Positions 1 to 8,539 of a DNA stretch of 64,000 bases are shown here, one piece after another. Each line of letters starts with the position of its first letter. Position 1 is the stretch's first letter. The stretch lies in assembly GCA_030699825.1 (NCBI GenBank), contig JAUYKV010000061.1, positions 26,821 to 90,820 of the forward strand, written 5' to 3'. The notes below the pieces were generated by a model, which worked only from the letters and a program-made list of their open reading frames with translations, was not told where the DNA came from and made no database searches. The stretch is from Pseudomonas sp. GTDB taxonomy: Bacteria > Pseudomonadota > Gammaproteobacteria > Pseudomonadales > Pseudomonadaceae. The translations under genes were made by a program, and so were the position numbers.

Positions 1-401
1 GGGGTAAGCCGGCGCTGGCCATCGGCGAGCAATTGCCAGGTCGTGGGCGCATAGCTGGCGGCCAGGGCATCGGTCGGAGTCAGGGCAAACAGCACGGCCG
101 CGAACAGCTCGAGTGCCTCGCCATTGGGCGGCAGCAGGCCGTCGGCCCGCCAGGTGCCATTCTGCAACAGCTGGCGCGCCAGGGGCATGCCGAGTGGGTC
201 GAACAGCGACCAGCGCAGGCTCGAACCCTCGGCCTGCACTACCACCAGCCACCAGAACTGCTGCGCACCGGCCTGCTCGCGGCGGATTTGCAGGGTCGCC
301 GGCAGTGGCGCGGTGAATTCGGGCGGGCTCGAGGGCAGCGGCGTGCGCGCCGCGCAGGCGCTCAGCAGCAGACCGATACAGAGGAGCAACAGACGGCTCA
401 T
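1..401 (-). CDS. DUF3261-type lipoprotein of the aryl-polyene operon (3' end outside window)
   Basis: The first 133 residues are visible and the gene runs off the left edge. The N-terminus is a lipoprotein signal: MSR, then a leucine-rich core, then a lipobox Leu13-Ser-Ala-Cys16, so the mature protein should be lipid-anchored. DUF3261 lipoproteins recur in aryl-polyene gene clusters and are thought to help move or anchor the lipid-linked pigment at the outer membrane; that role is inferred from context. The start codon overlaps the stop of the upstream small gene as ATGA (398-401), the coupling used throughout this operon. The remaining ketosynthase, ketoreductase and dehydratase genes expected in such a cluster probably lie beyond the window edge. 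Confidence 0.8.
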   Translation of the reverse strand, partial: MSRLLLLCIGLLLSACAARTPLPSSPPEFTAPLPATLQIRREQAGAQQFWWLVVVQAEGSSLRWSLFDPLGMPLARQLLQNGTWRADGLLPPNGEALELFAAVLFALTPTDALAASYAPTTWQLLADGQRRLT

Positions 402-592
402 GGCTGGGGCCGCTGCAGCGGCTTGCGCGCCACCAGGTTTACCAGGGTTTCGTCACGCTGGCCGCCCGGCTTGAGCACGCGCCAGAATTCGCCGAGGGCC
501 ACGCGCAGCGCGTGCTGCTGCCAAACATGGCTCTGCAGGAAGCAGAAACCGAAAGCGGTTTCTTCGACATAGGTGGTGGCGACGCGGGTCAT
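398..592 (-). CDS. small conserved-looking protein of unknown function (64 aa)
   Basis: A 64-residue reading frame fills the gap between the flavoprotein (stop 606-608) and the DUF3261 lipoprotein. The chosen ATG at 592 has an AAGGAAG ribosome-binding site about six bases upstream, just after the upstream stop, and its own stop overlaps the next start as ATGA. A longer frame to 673 exists but would overlap the flavoprotein heavily. The protein has no signal peptide or membrane segment. The stretch FWRVLKPGG resembles the post-motif strand of class I SAM methyltransferases, but the protein is far too short to be one. I do not recognise a family. The operon position, ribosome-binding site and coupling make it likely real. 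Confidence 0.6.
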   Translation of the reverse strand: MTRVATTYVEETAFGFCFLQSHVWQQHALRVALGEFWRVLKPGGQRDETLVNLVARKPLQRPQP

Positions 593-605
593 TGAGCTTC
601 CTTGT

Positions 606-1859
606 TCAGACGACATGGGCGGGAGCACAGAGTTCGGCCAGTACCCGCAGGCGCCGCTTGGGCTCGGCGACATAGGGATTGTTCTGATCCCAGGCGTAGC
701 CGGCGAGGATCGAGCAGATCATCCGGCGGATTTGCGGCGCGGCGTGCGGGTAATGGATCACCTCCTGGAAGGAACCGTCGTACCAGCCCTCGACGTAGAC
801 CCGGAAGGCGTCGATGCCGCGCTTGAGCGGGATGGCGAAGTCATTTTCCCAGTCCACCGTCTCGCCGCGCAACTGTCGGTGCAACACCGCGGCGGCCATG
901 CTCGCGGAGCGCATGGCGATGGTCACACCGGAAGAGAACACCGGGTCGAGGAATTCCGCGGCGTTGCCGAGCAGGGCGAAACCCGGTCCGTGCAGGGATT
1001 TGACGTTGGCCGAGTAACCGCCGAGGGCGCGCGCGGGGGTATCCCAGACGGCGTTCGCCAGCACGCGCTGCAGGCTGGGGGTTTCCGCGACGAACTGCTT
1101 GAGACAGGCGTCCATATCCTGCGTGCGGCCTTCATAGCGAGTCGCCGCGGCGACCACGCCGACCGAGCAGCGGCCGTTGCTGAAAGGAATGGTCCAGAAC
1201 CACACATCCTGCAGGGTGGGGTGGGTGGTGATGAGGATTTTCTCGCGGTCGAAGCCGCTGCCAGCACTGCGATCCTCGACATGGGTGAACACGGCCTGGC
1301 GCACCGGGAAGCTCGACGGTATGTCGAGGTCGAGCAGGCGCGGTAGCACGCGGCCGTAGCCGCTGCCATCGAGAACGAAGGCGCACTTCACCTGATATTG
1401 GTGGCCATCGGCCAGGCGGCGCACGCTCAGGAGCGGGCAGTCGCCGCTGAAATCGGCCGCGACTATTTCTTCCTCGTAGCGGATTTCCACACCCTGCAGC
1501 TCGGCCTGATCGGCCAGCAACTGGTCGAAGTCGGCGCGCAAGACCTGATAGGTCGAGCCCTGGCCCTGGGTGAAGCCGTCGCGGAAGTCGAACTCGTTGT
1601 AGCGCTCGCCCCAGGCGAAGGCCGCGCCATGCTTGGTCTGGAAGCCGGCCGCCTGCACTGCCTCGAGCATCCCGGCCTCCTCGACGAAGTCGAGACAGTG
1701 CGACAGCAGGCTCTCGCCGATCGAGAAGCGCGGAAAGCGCTGACGCTCCAGGACCAGCACGTCATGGCCGTTGCGCTTGAGCAGGGCGCTGGCGATGGCG
1801 CCCGAGGGGCCGGCCCCAATCACCACGACCTGGCGTTTTTCGACTTCAAGAGACTTCAT
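606..1859 (-). CDS. FAD-dependent oxidoreductase / flavin-dependent halogenase-like protein
   Basis: The 417-residue flavoprotein has a Rossmann FAD motif GAGPSG at 15-20 and a distal FAD segment GNAAEFLDPVFSSG near residue 300. It also carries features typical of flavin-dependent halogenases: WFWTIP at 220-225 (consensus WxWxIP) and Lys76 in FQTKHGAAF, where halogenases keep their catalytic lysine. Proteins annotated as tryptophan-halogenase-like oxidoreductases are common in aryl-polyene clusters, and xanthomonadins are brominated, so halogenation or hydroxylation of the aryl head group is plausible but not shown. Its ATG overlaps the stop of the MMPL exporter gene as ATGA (1856-1859). A simple dehydrogenase or hydroxylase role is the alternative. 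Confidence 0.8.
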   Translation of the reverse strand: MKSLEVEKRQVVVIGAGPSGAIASALLKRNGHDVLVLERQRFPRFSIGESLLSHCLDFVEEAGMLEAVQAAGFQTKHGAAFAWGERYNEFDFRDGFTQGQGSTYQVLRADFDQLLADQAELQGVEIRYEEEIVAADFSGDCPLLSVRRLADGHQYQVKCAFVLDGSGYGRVLPRLLDLDIPSSFPVRQAVFTHVEDRSAGSGFDREKILITTHPTLQDVWFWTIPFSNGRCSVGVVAAATRYEGRTQDMDACLKQFVAETPSLQRVLANAVWDTPARALGGYSANVKSLHGPGFALLGNAAEFLDPVFSSGVTIAMRSASMAAAVLHRQLRGETVDWENDFAIPLKRGIDAFRVYVEGWYDGSFQEVIHYPHAAPQIRRMICSILAGYAWDQNNPYVAEPKRRLRVLAELCAPAHVV

Positions 1860-4225
1860 AAAGGGCTTGGTGCCTCGTTATTGGCGGTGAGCGTGAGGTG
1901 GCTCGGGGTGACCCAGGGCGACAGCAGGAAGCAGAAGAACAGGCCGAGGCTGATGGCCAGTCCGAAGTTGGCGATGACTGGGGTCTGGCTGAGCAGCAAC
2001 AGGCCGAAGGACAGCCAGCTGGTCAGGGCCGCGAGCAGGGTGCCGAGCAGGCTCACCGCCGGGCCGCCGATGTTTTCGCGCATCAGGATCGCGTAATCGA
2101 CGCCGATGGCGGTGATCAGCAGCAGGCCGAACAGGCTGAACAGGGTCAGCGGTTGCCCCAGCCAGCCGAGGCAGGCCAGTGCCGTCAGGGCAGCCAGTAG
2201 CGGTAGGCAGACGATGCGCAGGGCGCCGCCGAGGCCGAACGGCAGGCACAGCAACAACAGGATCGCCGCAATGGACATCAGTTTGAGCTGCGCCGCGCTC
2301 AGCTGGGTGGCGCTGAACAAGCCGTTCAGCTCGGCGAGACGATCCACCAGTTGCACGCCGTCGAGCCCTGCGCCGACGCTGTGCAGCACGCTCGCATCGC
2401 TCAGGCCTTGCAGGCTGACCAGACCGGCCACACCGGCATCGCCGTGGCCGAGCCAGAGTGGCCGCCAGGCCTCGCCGAGCGGGCCGGCGAGGGCCTGTTC
2501 GAGACGCGGTTGTTCGCTGTTCTGCAGCAGCGCCAGTTCCGCCTGCAAGGCGGTCTCGGGAATGCCGGCCGCCAGCAGCGGCTGCCAGTGCTGCGGCAAG
2601 TCTTGCAGTGCCTGGCGCAGTGGCTGCAACTGACTGCTCGGCGCGACCAGCTGGCTGAGGGCGCGGTAACCGCGCAGTTGGCCGTCGGCCACGGCACGCT
2701 CCAGGCGCTCGCTCAACGCGGCCTGACGCTGCAGTAGCTGTTGCTCATCGCTGGCGCGCACCAGGAAGAACTGGCTGGTGGGCTGCTGGCCGGTCAGCTC
2801 GGCGATCCGCTGGGCTTCGTCGAGCAGCTGCGGCTCGGCGCCCAGCCACTGGCGCGGATCGTTCTGCGTGTGCAGTTGCAGCAGGCCGGCGGCGCAGAAC
2901 AGCAAGAGCAAACCGAGCAGTTTGCGGCTGCCGATGCGGGCGAGCAGACGGGCGCGCAGGCTCAGCAGGTTTTCGCTGAAGCGCAGCAGGCCGGGCGCGG
3001 GCCGCAGCTGCAGGCCGGCGAGCCAGGCCGGCAACAGGCACACCGCGCAGAGGTAGGCGGCGATCAGTCCGGCGGCGGAAAACACGGCGATCTGGGTCAG
3101 CGCCGGGAACGGGGTGAAGGCCAGCGCCAGGTAGCCGATCAGGTTGGTGCCCAGGCTCAGGCTGAGGCCGGGCAGGGTCGCGGCCATGGAGCTCCAGCTG
3201 TGCCAGTTGGCCTGGCCGTGCAAGGTGCTCCAGCTTTTACTCAGATAATGCTGCGGGTAGTCGGCGGCCACGCCGATCAGGCTGGCGCCGAGCACCAGGG
3301 TCAGCGCATTGATCTGGCCGAACACCAGCACGCAGGCGGCGCAGCCGGCGAGCAGCGCCACGCCGATGGGCAGCAGGCTGACCAGCACGCGCACGCGGCG
3401 ATAGCTCAGCAGCAACAGCAGGAGGATGCCGAGGATCGCGGCGCCGCCGATCCAGGTCACTTCACGGCTTGCCTGGGCCTGGCCGGCGGCGGCGTAGAGC
3501 AGGCCGCTGGCGGCGAGCAGTTGACCGCCCGCGGCGCCGACCAGGGCGCGCGCGCTGGCCACCTCGCTGGCGACCGCCGGCGCTGCCTGCAGGTCGAACG
3601 AGTCGCCCTGGATGCGCGCGCGCAGCAGCGCCCAGGTCAGGCCCTGGTCTTCGACCAGCAGCGCGCCGCTGGCCAGGTCGGTCTGGATCCGCGGGTGCGG
3701 GTTGAGCGCCTGTTGCGCGCGGGCGCCCAGGCCCAGCCAGTCCTGATCGATGGGCAGCAGGCTGACGCTGGCGAAGGTGTCGAACAGCTGGGCGGCGCGT
3801 TGCTGGATAAAATCCTCGGGCTGCTCGATCAGCAGTTGCCGGTCTGCGCTGGGCAGCAGGCTCAGGCGGCTGGCGCGCAGCTGCTGGCGCAGCGCGTCCA
3901 GGTCGGCCTGCAGGCTCCACTGCAGCTGCTCGAAGCGACCCGCTTCGGCCCATTGCCGAGCGATGCGCTGCACCAGAACGATCGCCTGCTCGCGCTCGGC
4001 ATGGCCAACCAGCATCAGCAGCTCGCGATTCAGCGGTTCCTGCATGCGCCGTTCGGCCTGCTGCACCAGTTCATCACCCGCGCCTTGCGGCAACAGGGCG
4101 AGCATGCTCGCCTGCAACGGTGGGCCGGCGCGCCACTGCCAGGCGCTGAGTGCCAGCAGGGCCAGCAGCAGGGCGAGCAACAGGCGCGGCAGGAGTCGTC
4201 GCGTCGAGCGCCGGTCAAGGCGCAA
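1856..4225 (-). CDS. MMPL/RND-family exporter of the aryl-polyene operon
   Basis: This 789-residue membrane protein has the two-fold RND layout: an N-terminal helix, a periplasmic loop of roughly 200 residues, a block of about five to six hydrophobic helices (around 250-420), a second periplasmic loop, and a second helix block at the C-terminus. MMPL exporters in aryl-polyene clusters are proposed to export the polyene-lipid to the outer membrane with the LolA-like protein encoded just upstream. The start used is TTG at 4225, which overlaps the LolA-like gene by 11 bases and has GGAG ten bases upstream. The next in-frame ATG would remove the first membrane helix, so TTG is preferred. Confidence 0.85.
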   Translation of the reverse strand: MRLDRRSTRRLLPRLLLALLLALLALSAWQWRAGPPLQASMLALLPQGAGDELVQQAERRMQEPLNRELLMLVGHAEREQAIVLVQRIARQWAEAGRFEQLQWSLQADLDALRQQLRASRLSLLPSADRQLLIEQPEDFIQQRAAQLFDTFASVSLLPIDQDWLGLGARAQQALNPHPRIQTDLASGALLVEDQGLTWALLRARIQGDSFDLQAAPAVASEVASARALVGAAGGQLLAASGLLYAAAGQAQASREVTWIGGAAILGILLLLLLSYRRVRVLVSLLPIGVALLAGCAACVLVFGQINALTLVLGASLIGVAADYPQHYLSKSWSTLHGQANWHSWSSMAATLPGLSLSLGTNLIGYLALAFTPFPALTQIAVFSAAGLIAAYLCAVCLLPAWLAGLQLRPAPGLLRFSENLLSLRARLLARIGSRKLLGLLLLFCAAGLLQLHTQNDPRQWLGAEPQLLDEAQRIAELTGQQPTSQFFLVRASDEQQLLQRQAALSERLERAVADGQLRGYRALSQLVAPSSQLQPLRQALQDLPQHWQPLLAAGIPETALQAELALLQNSEQPRLEQALAGPLGEAWRPLWLGHGDAGVAGLVSLQGLSDASVLHSVGAGLDGVQLVDRLAELNGLFSATQLSAAQLKLMSIAAILLLLCLPFGLGGALRIVCLPLLAALTALACLGWLGQPLTLFSLFGLLLITAIGVDYAILMRENIGGPAVSLLGTLLAALTSWLSFGLLLLSQTPVIANFGLAISLGLFFCFLLSPWVTPSHLTLTANNEAPSPL

Positions 4226-4817
4226 GGGCGAGGCGCTCCGCTTCGCTCAAGCTGTCGTCGACCTGGCTCTGCGGCAGGCGCAGCAGGGTGCTGTCACCCT
4301 GGGTTTCCGCCAGTTCGATCCGCTCGACCAGGGCGCCGCCCTGGATATGGATGGCGCTGAAGATCTGCTTGAGCAGCCGCGAGCGCGGTGTCAGGCTGAG
4401 CTGCCAGGCCTCGGCATCGCCGCTCAACTGCAGCTCGAAGTCGTCGGCCAGACCGGCATGGTCGCCCCTGAGCACGGCGAGGAACAGCCGACTCTGCTGC
4501 GCGGCGACATCCTGCCCAGGTTGCTGCTGCCAGCCCTGGGGCGTGCGCCGGGCAATGCCCTGGTCGCCGATGCGGTAGTCCTGCTGCAGTGGGCTGTGCA
4601 ACTGCCAGAGCAGGCCATGCTCGCGGGACAGGACGAACTGGCCGCGGCTGGTCAGCGGCTGCGGGAGGGCGCGCAGGTGTTTTTCCTGGATGAACGGGCC
4701 GCGCACCACGGCCGGTTTGGCCAGTTGGGCGCCGAGCTGCTCGAGGTCGAAGGCCTGGGCCAGGCTGGCACCGAGCAGCGCGATGCCGACGGCGATACAC
4801 CGTAGGAAATGCTTCAT
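4215..4817 (-). CDS. LolA-like outer-membrane lipoprotein carrier homologue
   Basis: The 200-residue protein starts with a cleavable Sec signal (MKHFLRC, hydrophobic core, cleavage likely after SLAQA at residue 22). The body has the LolA pattern of alternating beta strands, including FIQEKHL, a region where LolA proteins carry F-Q-K/R residues. Its expected role is periplasmic carriage of the lipid-linked aryl polyene from the MMPL exporter to the outer membrane. The ATG at 4817 overlaps the thioesterase stop as ATGA; an upstream extension to 4979 would overlap that gene and lacks a signal peptide. True LolA, encoded elsewhere in the genome, is a different gene. Confidence 0.82.
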   Translation of the reverse strand: MKHFLRCIAVGIALLGASLAQAFDLEQLGAQLAKPAVVRGPFIQEKHLRALPQPLTSRGQFVLSREHGLLWQLHSPLQQDYRIGDQGIARRTPQGWQQQPGQDVAAQQSRLFLAVLRGDHAGLADDFELQLSGDAEAWQLSLTPRSRLLKQIFSAIHIQGGALVERIELAETQGDSTLLRLPQSQVDDSLSEAERLALAP

Positions 4818-5239
4818 GCGAGCGCCTTCTCTACCGCGTCGAGCAACACCCGGGGCGAGGCCAGTTGCATCTCGCGGCTGGCCATCGCCACCGCCACCTG
4901 CACGCTGCTGCCGCGGGTCATGCGTTCGCCGCTCTCGGCGTCGCAGATCAGGTAGTGGATCTTCAGGCGGTTTTCCCATTCGATCAGGTCGGCGCGCACG
5001 ACAATCGTCTGGCCGAACTGGGCGCCACGGATATAGCGCAGCTGCAGGTCGATGATCGGCCAGGCGTAGCCCGCCGCGCGCATCTGCGTGTAGTTGTGGC
5101 CGAGCTTGTCGAGCAGGGCGCAGCGCGCCACCTCGAAATATTTGACGTAGTGGCCGTGCCAGACCACGTCCATCGAGTCGACGTCGAAGAAGGGCACGAC
5201 CAACTCGATCTCGGCCTGCAATACGCCTGGGCTACGCAT
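4814..5239 (-). CDS. acyl-CoA/acyl-ACP thioesterase (4HBT hotdog fold)
   Basis: The 141-residue single hotdog domain has the 4-hydroxybenzoyl-CoA thioesterase/YbgC signature near the N-terminus: Asp19, Asp21, then MDVVWHGHYVKYFE at 23-36, with the catalytic-type acidic residue before the His-Gly-His-Tyr turn. In aryl-polyene clusters a thioesterase of this type is thought to release or edit acyl chains on the carrier protein. It is the first gene after a 90-bp gap that holds a short hairpin repeat, and it is translationally coupled to the LolA-like gene. Confidence 0.85.
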   Translation of the reverse strand: MRSPGVLQAEIELVVPFFDVDSMDVVWHGHYVKYFEVARCALLDKLGHNYTQMRAAGYAWPIIDLQLRYIRGAQFGQTIVVRADLIEWENRLKIHYLICDAESGERMTRGSSVQVAVAMASREMQLASPRVLLDAVEKALA

Positions 5240-5298
5240 GGGCGGCTCCTTGGCGAGTGGTGCGCGCGGCGCAGCCTAGGTGGTATGCGCTGCTGGCC

Positions 5299-5319
5299 GT
5301 AGGGTGCGTCGTGCGCACC
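5299..5319. repeat. short hairpin repeat (GTAGGGTGCG ... CGCACC) between HAL and thioesterase genes
   Basis: The sequence GTAGGGTGCGTCGTGCGCACC contains inverted arms GGTGCG (5303-5308) and CGCACC (5314-5319). Short elements of this composition are scattered between genes in many pseudomonads. Here it sits in the 89-bp gap downstream of the lyase stop and upstream of the thioesterase start, so it could weakly attenuate the operon. No T-run follows on the minus strand, so it does not look like an intrinsic terminator. Confidence 0.5.
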
Positions 5320-5328
5320 AGGGCAGAC

Positions 5329-6870
5329 TCAGGCATATAGCCTCCAATGCTGGTCGCGGATACGGGTCAGGCACAGGCGCAGTTCGCCTTCCAGGGCGCG
5401 GTCTTCGATCACCGGCGGAAAATCCGCACTCAGCTGTTCGCGCATGGCCGCCACGGGTGCGGGGATGTCGCTCTTGCCGTCGCGCAGGCGCAGCCAGACG
5501 CCCTGGTTGGCCGCCAGCAGGGTGGCGGCGGCGACCTGTTCGGTCAGCTCGAGGCTGCGCAGGGCATCGCGCGCGGCGATGGTGCCCATGCTCACCTTGT
5601 CCTGGTTGTGGCATTCGGTGGAGCGCGAGAACACGCTGGCCGGCATGCTGTTTTTCAGGGCTTCGGCGGTCCAGGCGCTGGCGCCGATCTGCACCGCCTT
5701 GAAACCGTGGTTGATCATTGCGCTGACGCTCGGCGCGCCGGACAGGTTGCTCGGCAGGCCGTGGTTGTAGCGGCTGTCCACCAGCAGGGCGAGCTGGCGG
5801 TCGAGCAGGTCGGCGACGTTGCCGACCAGGTTCTTCAGGCTGTCCATGGCGAAGGCGATATGGCCGCCGTAGAAGTGCCCGCCATGCAGCACGCGTTCGG
5901 CTTCGGCGTCGATCAGCGGGTTGTCGTTGGCGCTGTTCAGTTCGGTTTCGATGAACTGCCGCAACAGGCCCAGGCTGTCGGCCATCACCCCGAGCACATG
6001 CGGTGCGCAGCGCAGCGAGTAGCGATCCTGCAGGCGGTGCAGCGGCGCGGTCGGCGCGTCGATCGCCAGGTCCTGGCGCAGCCAGGCGGCCACCTGCATC
6101 TGTCCCGGGTGCGGTTTGGCGGCGAACAGGCGCTCGTCAAAGTGCTCCGGATTGCCTTCCAGGGCCACCACGTTGAGCGCGGTGATGCGCGTGGCCAGCT
6201 TGAGCAGGTACTCGGCGCGGGAAAACGCCAGGCAGGCCAGGGCGGTCATCACCGCGGTGCCGTTCATCAGCGCCAGCGCTTCCTTGGGCCGCAGGGTCAG
6301 CGGCGTCCAGCCCAGTTCGGCATGCACTTCGGCGGCGCTGCGTTGCTCGCCGCGATACAGCACCTCGCGCTCGCCGGACAGGGTGGCGGCGACATAGGAC
6401 AGCGGGGTCAGGTCGCCGCTGGCGCCGACCGAGCCTTCTTCCGGGATCAGCGGCAACACGTCATGTGCAAGAAAGGCGCGCAGGCGCTCCAGCAGTTCCA
6501 TGCGTACCCCGGAAACCCCCTGGCACAGCGACTGCAAACGCACGGCCAGCACCGCCCGGGTGCTGGCTTCGTCGAGCAACCGGCCCAGGCCGCAGCCGTG
6601 AAAGGTGTAGAGGTGACGCGGCAGCGCCTCGACCTGGTGCAGCGGCACGGCCACCACGCAGGAATCGCCATAGCCGGTGGTGACGCCGTAGATCACGCCC
6701 TCCTTGTCCAGCAGGGTATCGAGGAAGCGCGGGCCCTTGTCGATCATCTCGCGGTAGGCCGCATCGTCCTGCAGCAACGCCTGGGCGCGGCGTTGGGACA
6801 GAACGTTGATCTGTTCGATACTCAGCGGTTGTTCGCCGAACACCACGGGTTCAGCCAGGTATGTCGTCAT
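5329..6870 (-). CDS. MIO-type aromatic amino-acid ammonia-lyase (HAL/TAL/PAL family)
   Basis: The 513-residue protein has the Ala150-Ser151-Gly152 tripeptide that cyclises to the MIO electrophile, within GASGDLTPLSY, and the YGVTTGYGD segment at 61-69 equivalent to the catalytic-tyrosine loop of the family. Downstream, NSANDNPLID is also a lyase hallmark. The selectivity pair, aligned by eye to known lyases, is Phe90-His91, which matches neither typical TAL (His-Leu) nor HAL (Ser-His). In this operon the enzyme may supply a cinnamate or coumarate-like aryl starter for the polyene; that is inferred. The ATG at 6870 overlaps the acyltransferase stop by 20 bases. Confidence 0.88.
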   Translation of the reverse strand: MTTYLAEPVVFGEQPLSIEQINVLSQRRAQALLQDDAAYREMIDKGPRFLDTLLDKEGVIYGVTTGYGDSCVVAVPLHQVEALPRHLYTFHGCGLGRLLDEASTRAVLAVRLQSLCQGVSGVRMELLERLRAFLAHDVLPLIPEEGSVGASGDLTPLSYVAATLSGEREVLYRGEQRSAAEVHAELGWTPLTLRPKEALALMNGTAVMTALACLAFSRAEYLLKLATRITALNVVALEGNPEHFDERLFAAKPHPGQMQVAAWLRQDLAIDAPTAPLHRLQDRYSLRCAPHVLGVMADSLGLLRQFIETELNSANDNPLIDAEAERVLHGGHFYGGHIAFAMDSLKNLVGNVADLLDRQLALLVDSRYNHGLPSNLSGAPSVSAMINHGFKAVQIGASAWTAEALKNSMPASVFSRSTECHNQDKVSMGTIAARDALRSLELTEQVAAATLLAANQGVWLRLRDGKSDIPAPVAAMREQLSADFPPVIEDRALEGELRLCLTRIRDQHWRLYA

Positions 6871-7795
6871 CTTGCTTCCAGAACGGGTAGAAGTTGAACC
6901 ATTGGTGTGGAGCTTCCAGGCAGAGTTGGCCGAGGCGCTGCGCATAGCCCTGGACCCAGCTGCGGATCACCGCGTCGCGTTCGCCGCGCTTCCACTGTAC
7001 GCGCTCGGCCAGGGGTTCGAGCAGCACCTGGTAGCGGCCGTCGATTTTCAGGCAGCTCATCAGGTTGAGTGGGCAGCGCAGCAAACCGGCCAGCAACCAG
7101 GGACCCTGGGGGAAGGCGGCGCTCTGGCCGAGAAAATCCACGGTGACGCTGCGGGCGCCATGCAGCGGCACGCGGTCGCCGGCGATCGCCAGCCACTCGC
7201 CGCGTTCCAGGCGCTCGGACAGTTGCAGCATGATCGCCGGATCCAGCTCGCTGACCTGAATCAGGCGCAGGTTGCTGGCACCGGCTTCATTGAGCAGGCG
7301 GTTGAACTGCTCGGCATGCCTGGTGTGCACCAGCACGTTCATCTGGACCTTGTTGTTCAACTCGGCCAGCGCCCGGCACACTTCCAGGTTGCCCAGGTGC
7401 GCGCCGATCAGCATTTGTCCGCGTTCGCCTTGCATCAGGTCGTGCAGGTCGTGGCGATCGATCAGGTCGATGTCCTGCAGGCCCAACTTGCCGTTCCAGA
7501 CGTCCAGCTTGTCCAGCAGGGAGTCGGCGAAGGCCATGAATTGACGGAATACCGACAGGCGGCTGGGCTGCAGTTCGGCGCGCCCGCTCCAGTCGGCCAG
7601 ATTGCGCTGGTAGCGCCAGATGCTGCGCCGGGCCTGGCCGCCGAGCAGGAAGAAGTACAGCACGATCAGGTAGAGCAACGGGCTGAGCGCGCGGCGACCG
7701 AGCAGGCGTACGGCCAGGGCGATGAATTTCATCAGGGCGAAGCTGCCGCGTTCTTGTTGCGCGGCCCAGTGCTTGCTGGTGCGCGGCCGACTCAT
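6851..7795 (-). CDS. LpxL/HtrB-like lipid acyltransferase of the aryl-polyene operon
   Basis: The 314-residue protein has one N-terminal hydrophobic segment (LSPLLYLIVLYFFLLGG, about 40-57) and a lauroyl/myristoyl-acyltransferase domain with the catalytic-type motif HLGNLE (His-x4-Glu) in GAHLGNLEVCRAL. Its role is probably to join the polyene acyl chain to a lipid or glycolipid. In enterobacterial aryl-polyene clusters a glycosyltransferase and an acyltransferase are often one fused protein; here they are two genes whose stop and start overlap as ATGA (7792-7795), which fits the same functional pair. A long upstream extension of the frame is in the shadow of the glycosyltransferase and was not used. 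Confidence 0.83.
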   Translation of the reverse strand: MSRPRTSKHWAAQQERGSFALMKFIALAVRLLGRRALSPLLYLIVLYFFLLGGQARRSIWRYQRNLADWSGRAELQPSRLSVFRQFMAFADSLLDKLDVWNGKLGLQDIDLIDRHDLHDLMQGERGQMLIGAHLGNLEVCRALAELNNKVQMNVLVHTRHAEQFNRLLNEAGASNLRLIQVSELDPAIMLQLSERLERGEWLAIAGDRVPLHGARSVTVDFLGQSAAFPQGPWLLAGLLRCPLNLMSCLKIDGRYQVLLEPLAERVQWKRGERDAVIRSWVQGYAQRLGQLCLEAPHQWFNFYPFWKQDDDIPG

Positions 7796-8526
7796 GCGCG
7801 CCACCGGCGCCAGAGCAGTTGCGGGGCGCGCAGGAGCATGCCGCAGAACAGTTTGGCGTGCATTTTCGAGATCAGCGCGTTGTCGTGCCACGGACGAAAA
7901 TGCGAGAGGCCGTCGGCCGGGTAATGCACGCGCACCGGCAGCCAGCGCATCGGTTGGGCGCGCCAGAACAGGCGCACCAGAATCTCGCTGTCGAAGTCCA
8001 TGCGCCGGCCGATGGCCACTGCGTCGAGCAGCGCCAGGGTGGCCGGTAGCGGATAAATACGAAAGCCGCACATCGAGTCGCGAATGCTCAGCGACAGGCA
8101 ATTGATCCACACCCAGACATGGGTCAGGTAGCGGGCGTAGAGGCGGCCCTTCGGCACGCTGGCATCGTAGTGCGGGTAGCCGCAGATCAGGGCCTGCGGT
8201 TCGGCCCGCGAGGCGGCGAGAAAGGCAGCGAGCCCGCTGAGATCGTGCTGGCCATCGGCATCCACCTGCAGGGCATGGCTGAAACCCAGCCGCGCCGCTT
8301 CACGCAGGCCGGCCATCACCGCGCCGCCCTTGCCCTGGTTGACGGGCAGGCGCAGCAGATAGACCTCCGCCTGTGTGGCCAGACGCTCGATGGTCGCGGC
8401 GCAGGACGGGCTGGAGGCGTCGTCGACCAGCACGCAGGGCAGTCCGGCGCCGCGCAAGGCGCTCACCACAGCCGGCAGAGCCTGTTCGTGGTTGTACACC
8501 GGGATCACCGCGCAGGGCTTATGCAT
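7792..8526 (-). CDS. family 2 glycosyltransferase of the aryl-polyene operon
   Basis: The 244-residue GT-A protein begins with AVIPVYNHEQALPAVV, has Asp-Asp in LVDDASSPS, and the metal-binding QVDADGQHD segment near residue 93, all typical of GT2 enzymes of the dolichyl-phosphate mannosyltransferase type. It is probably involved in building the glycan or phosphoglycan head that carries the polyene, by analogy with the fused glycosyltransferase-acyltransferase of other clusters. The ATG at 8526 follows a 93-bp gap containing a large hairpin repeat, so transcription from the AMP-ligase gene must pass through that structure. Confidence 0.85.
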   Translation of the reverse strand: MHKPCAVIPVYNHEQALPAVVSALRGAGLPCVLVDDASSPSCAATIERLATQAEVYLLRLPVNQGKGGAVMAGLREAARLGFSHALQVDADGQHDLSGLAAFLAASRAEPQALICGYPHYDASVPKGRLYARYLTHVWVWINCLSLSIRDSMCGFRIYPLPATLALLDAVAIGRRMDFDSEILVRLFWRAQPMRWLPVRVHYPADGLSHFRPWHDNALISKMHAKLFCGMLLRAPQLLWRRWRA

Positions 8527-8539
8527 GGGCTTTCCCTGC

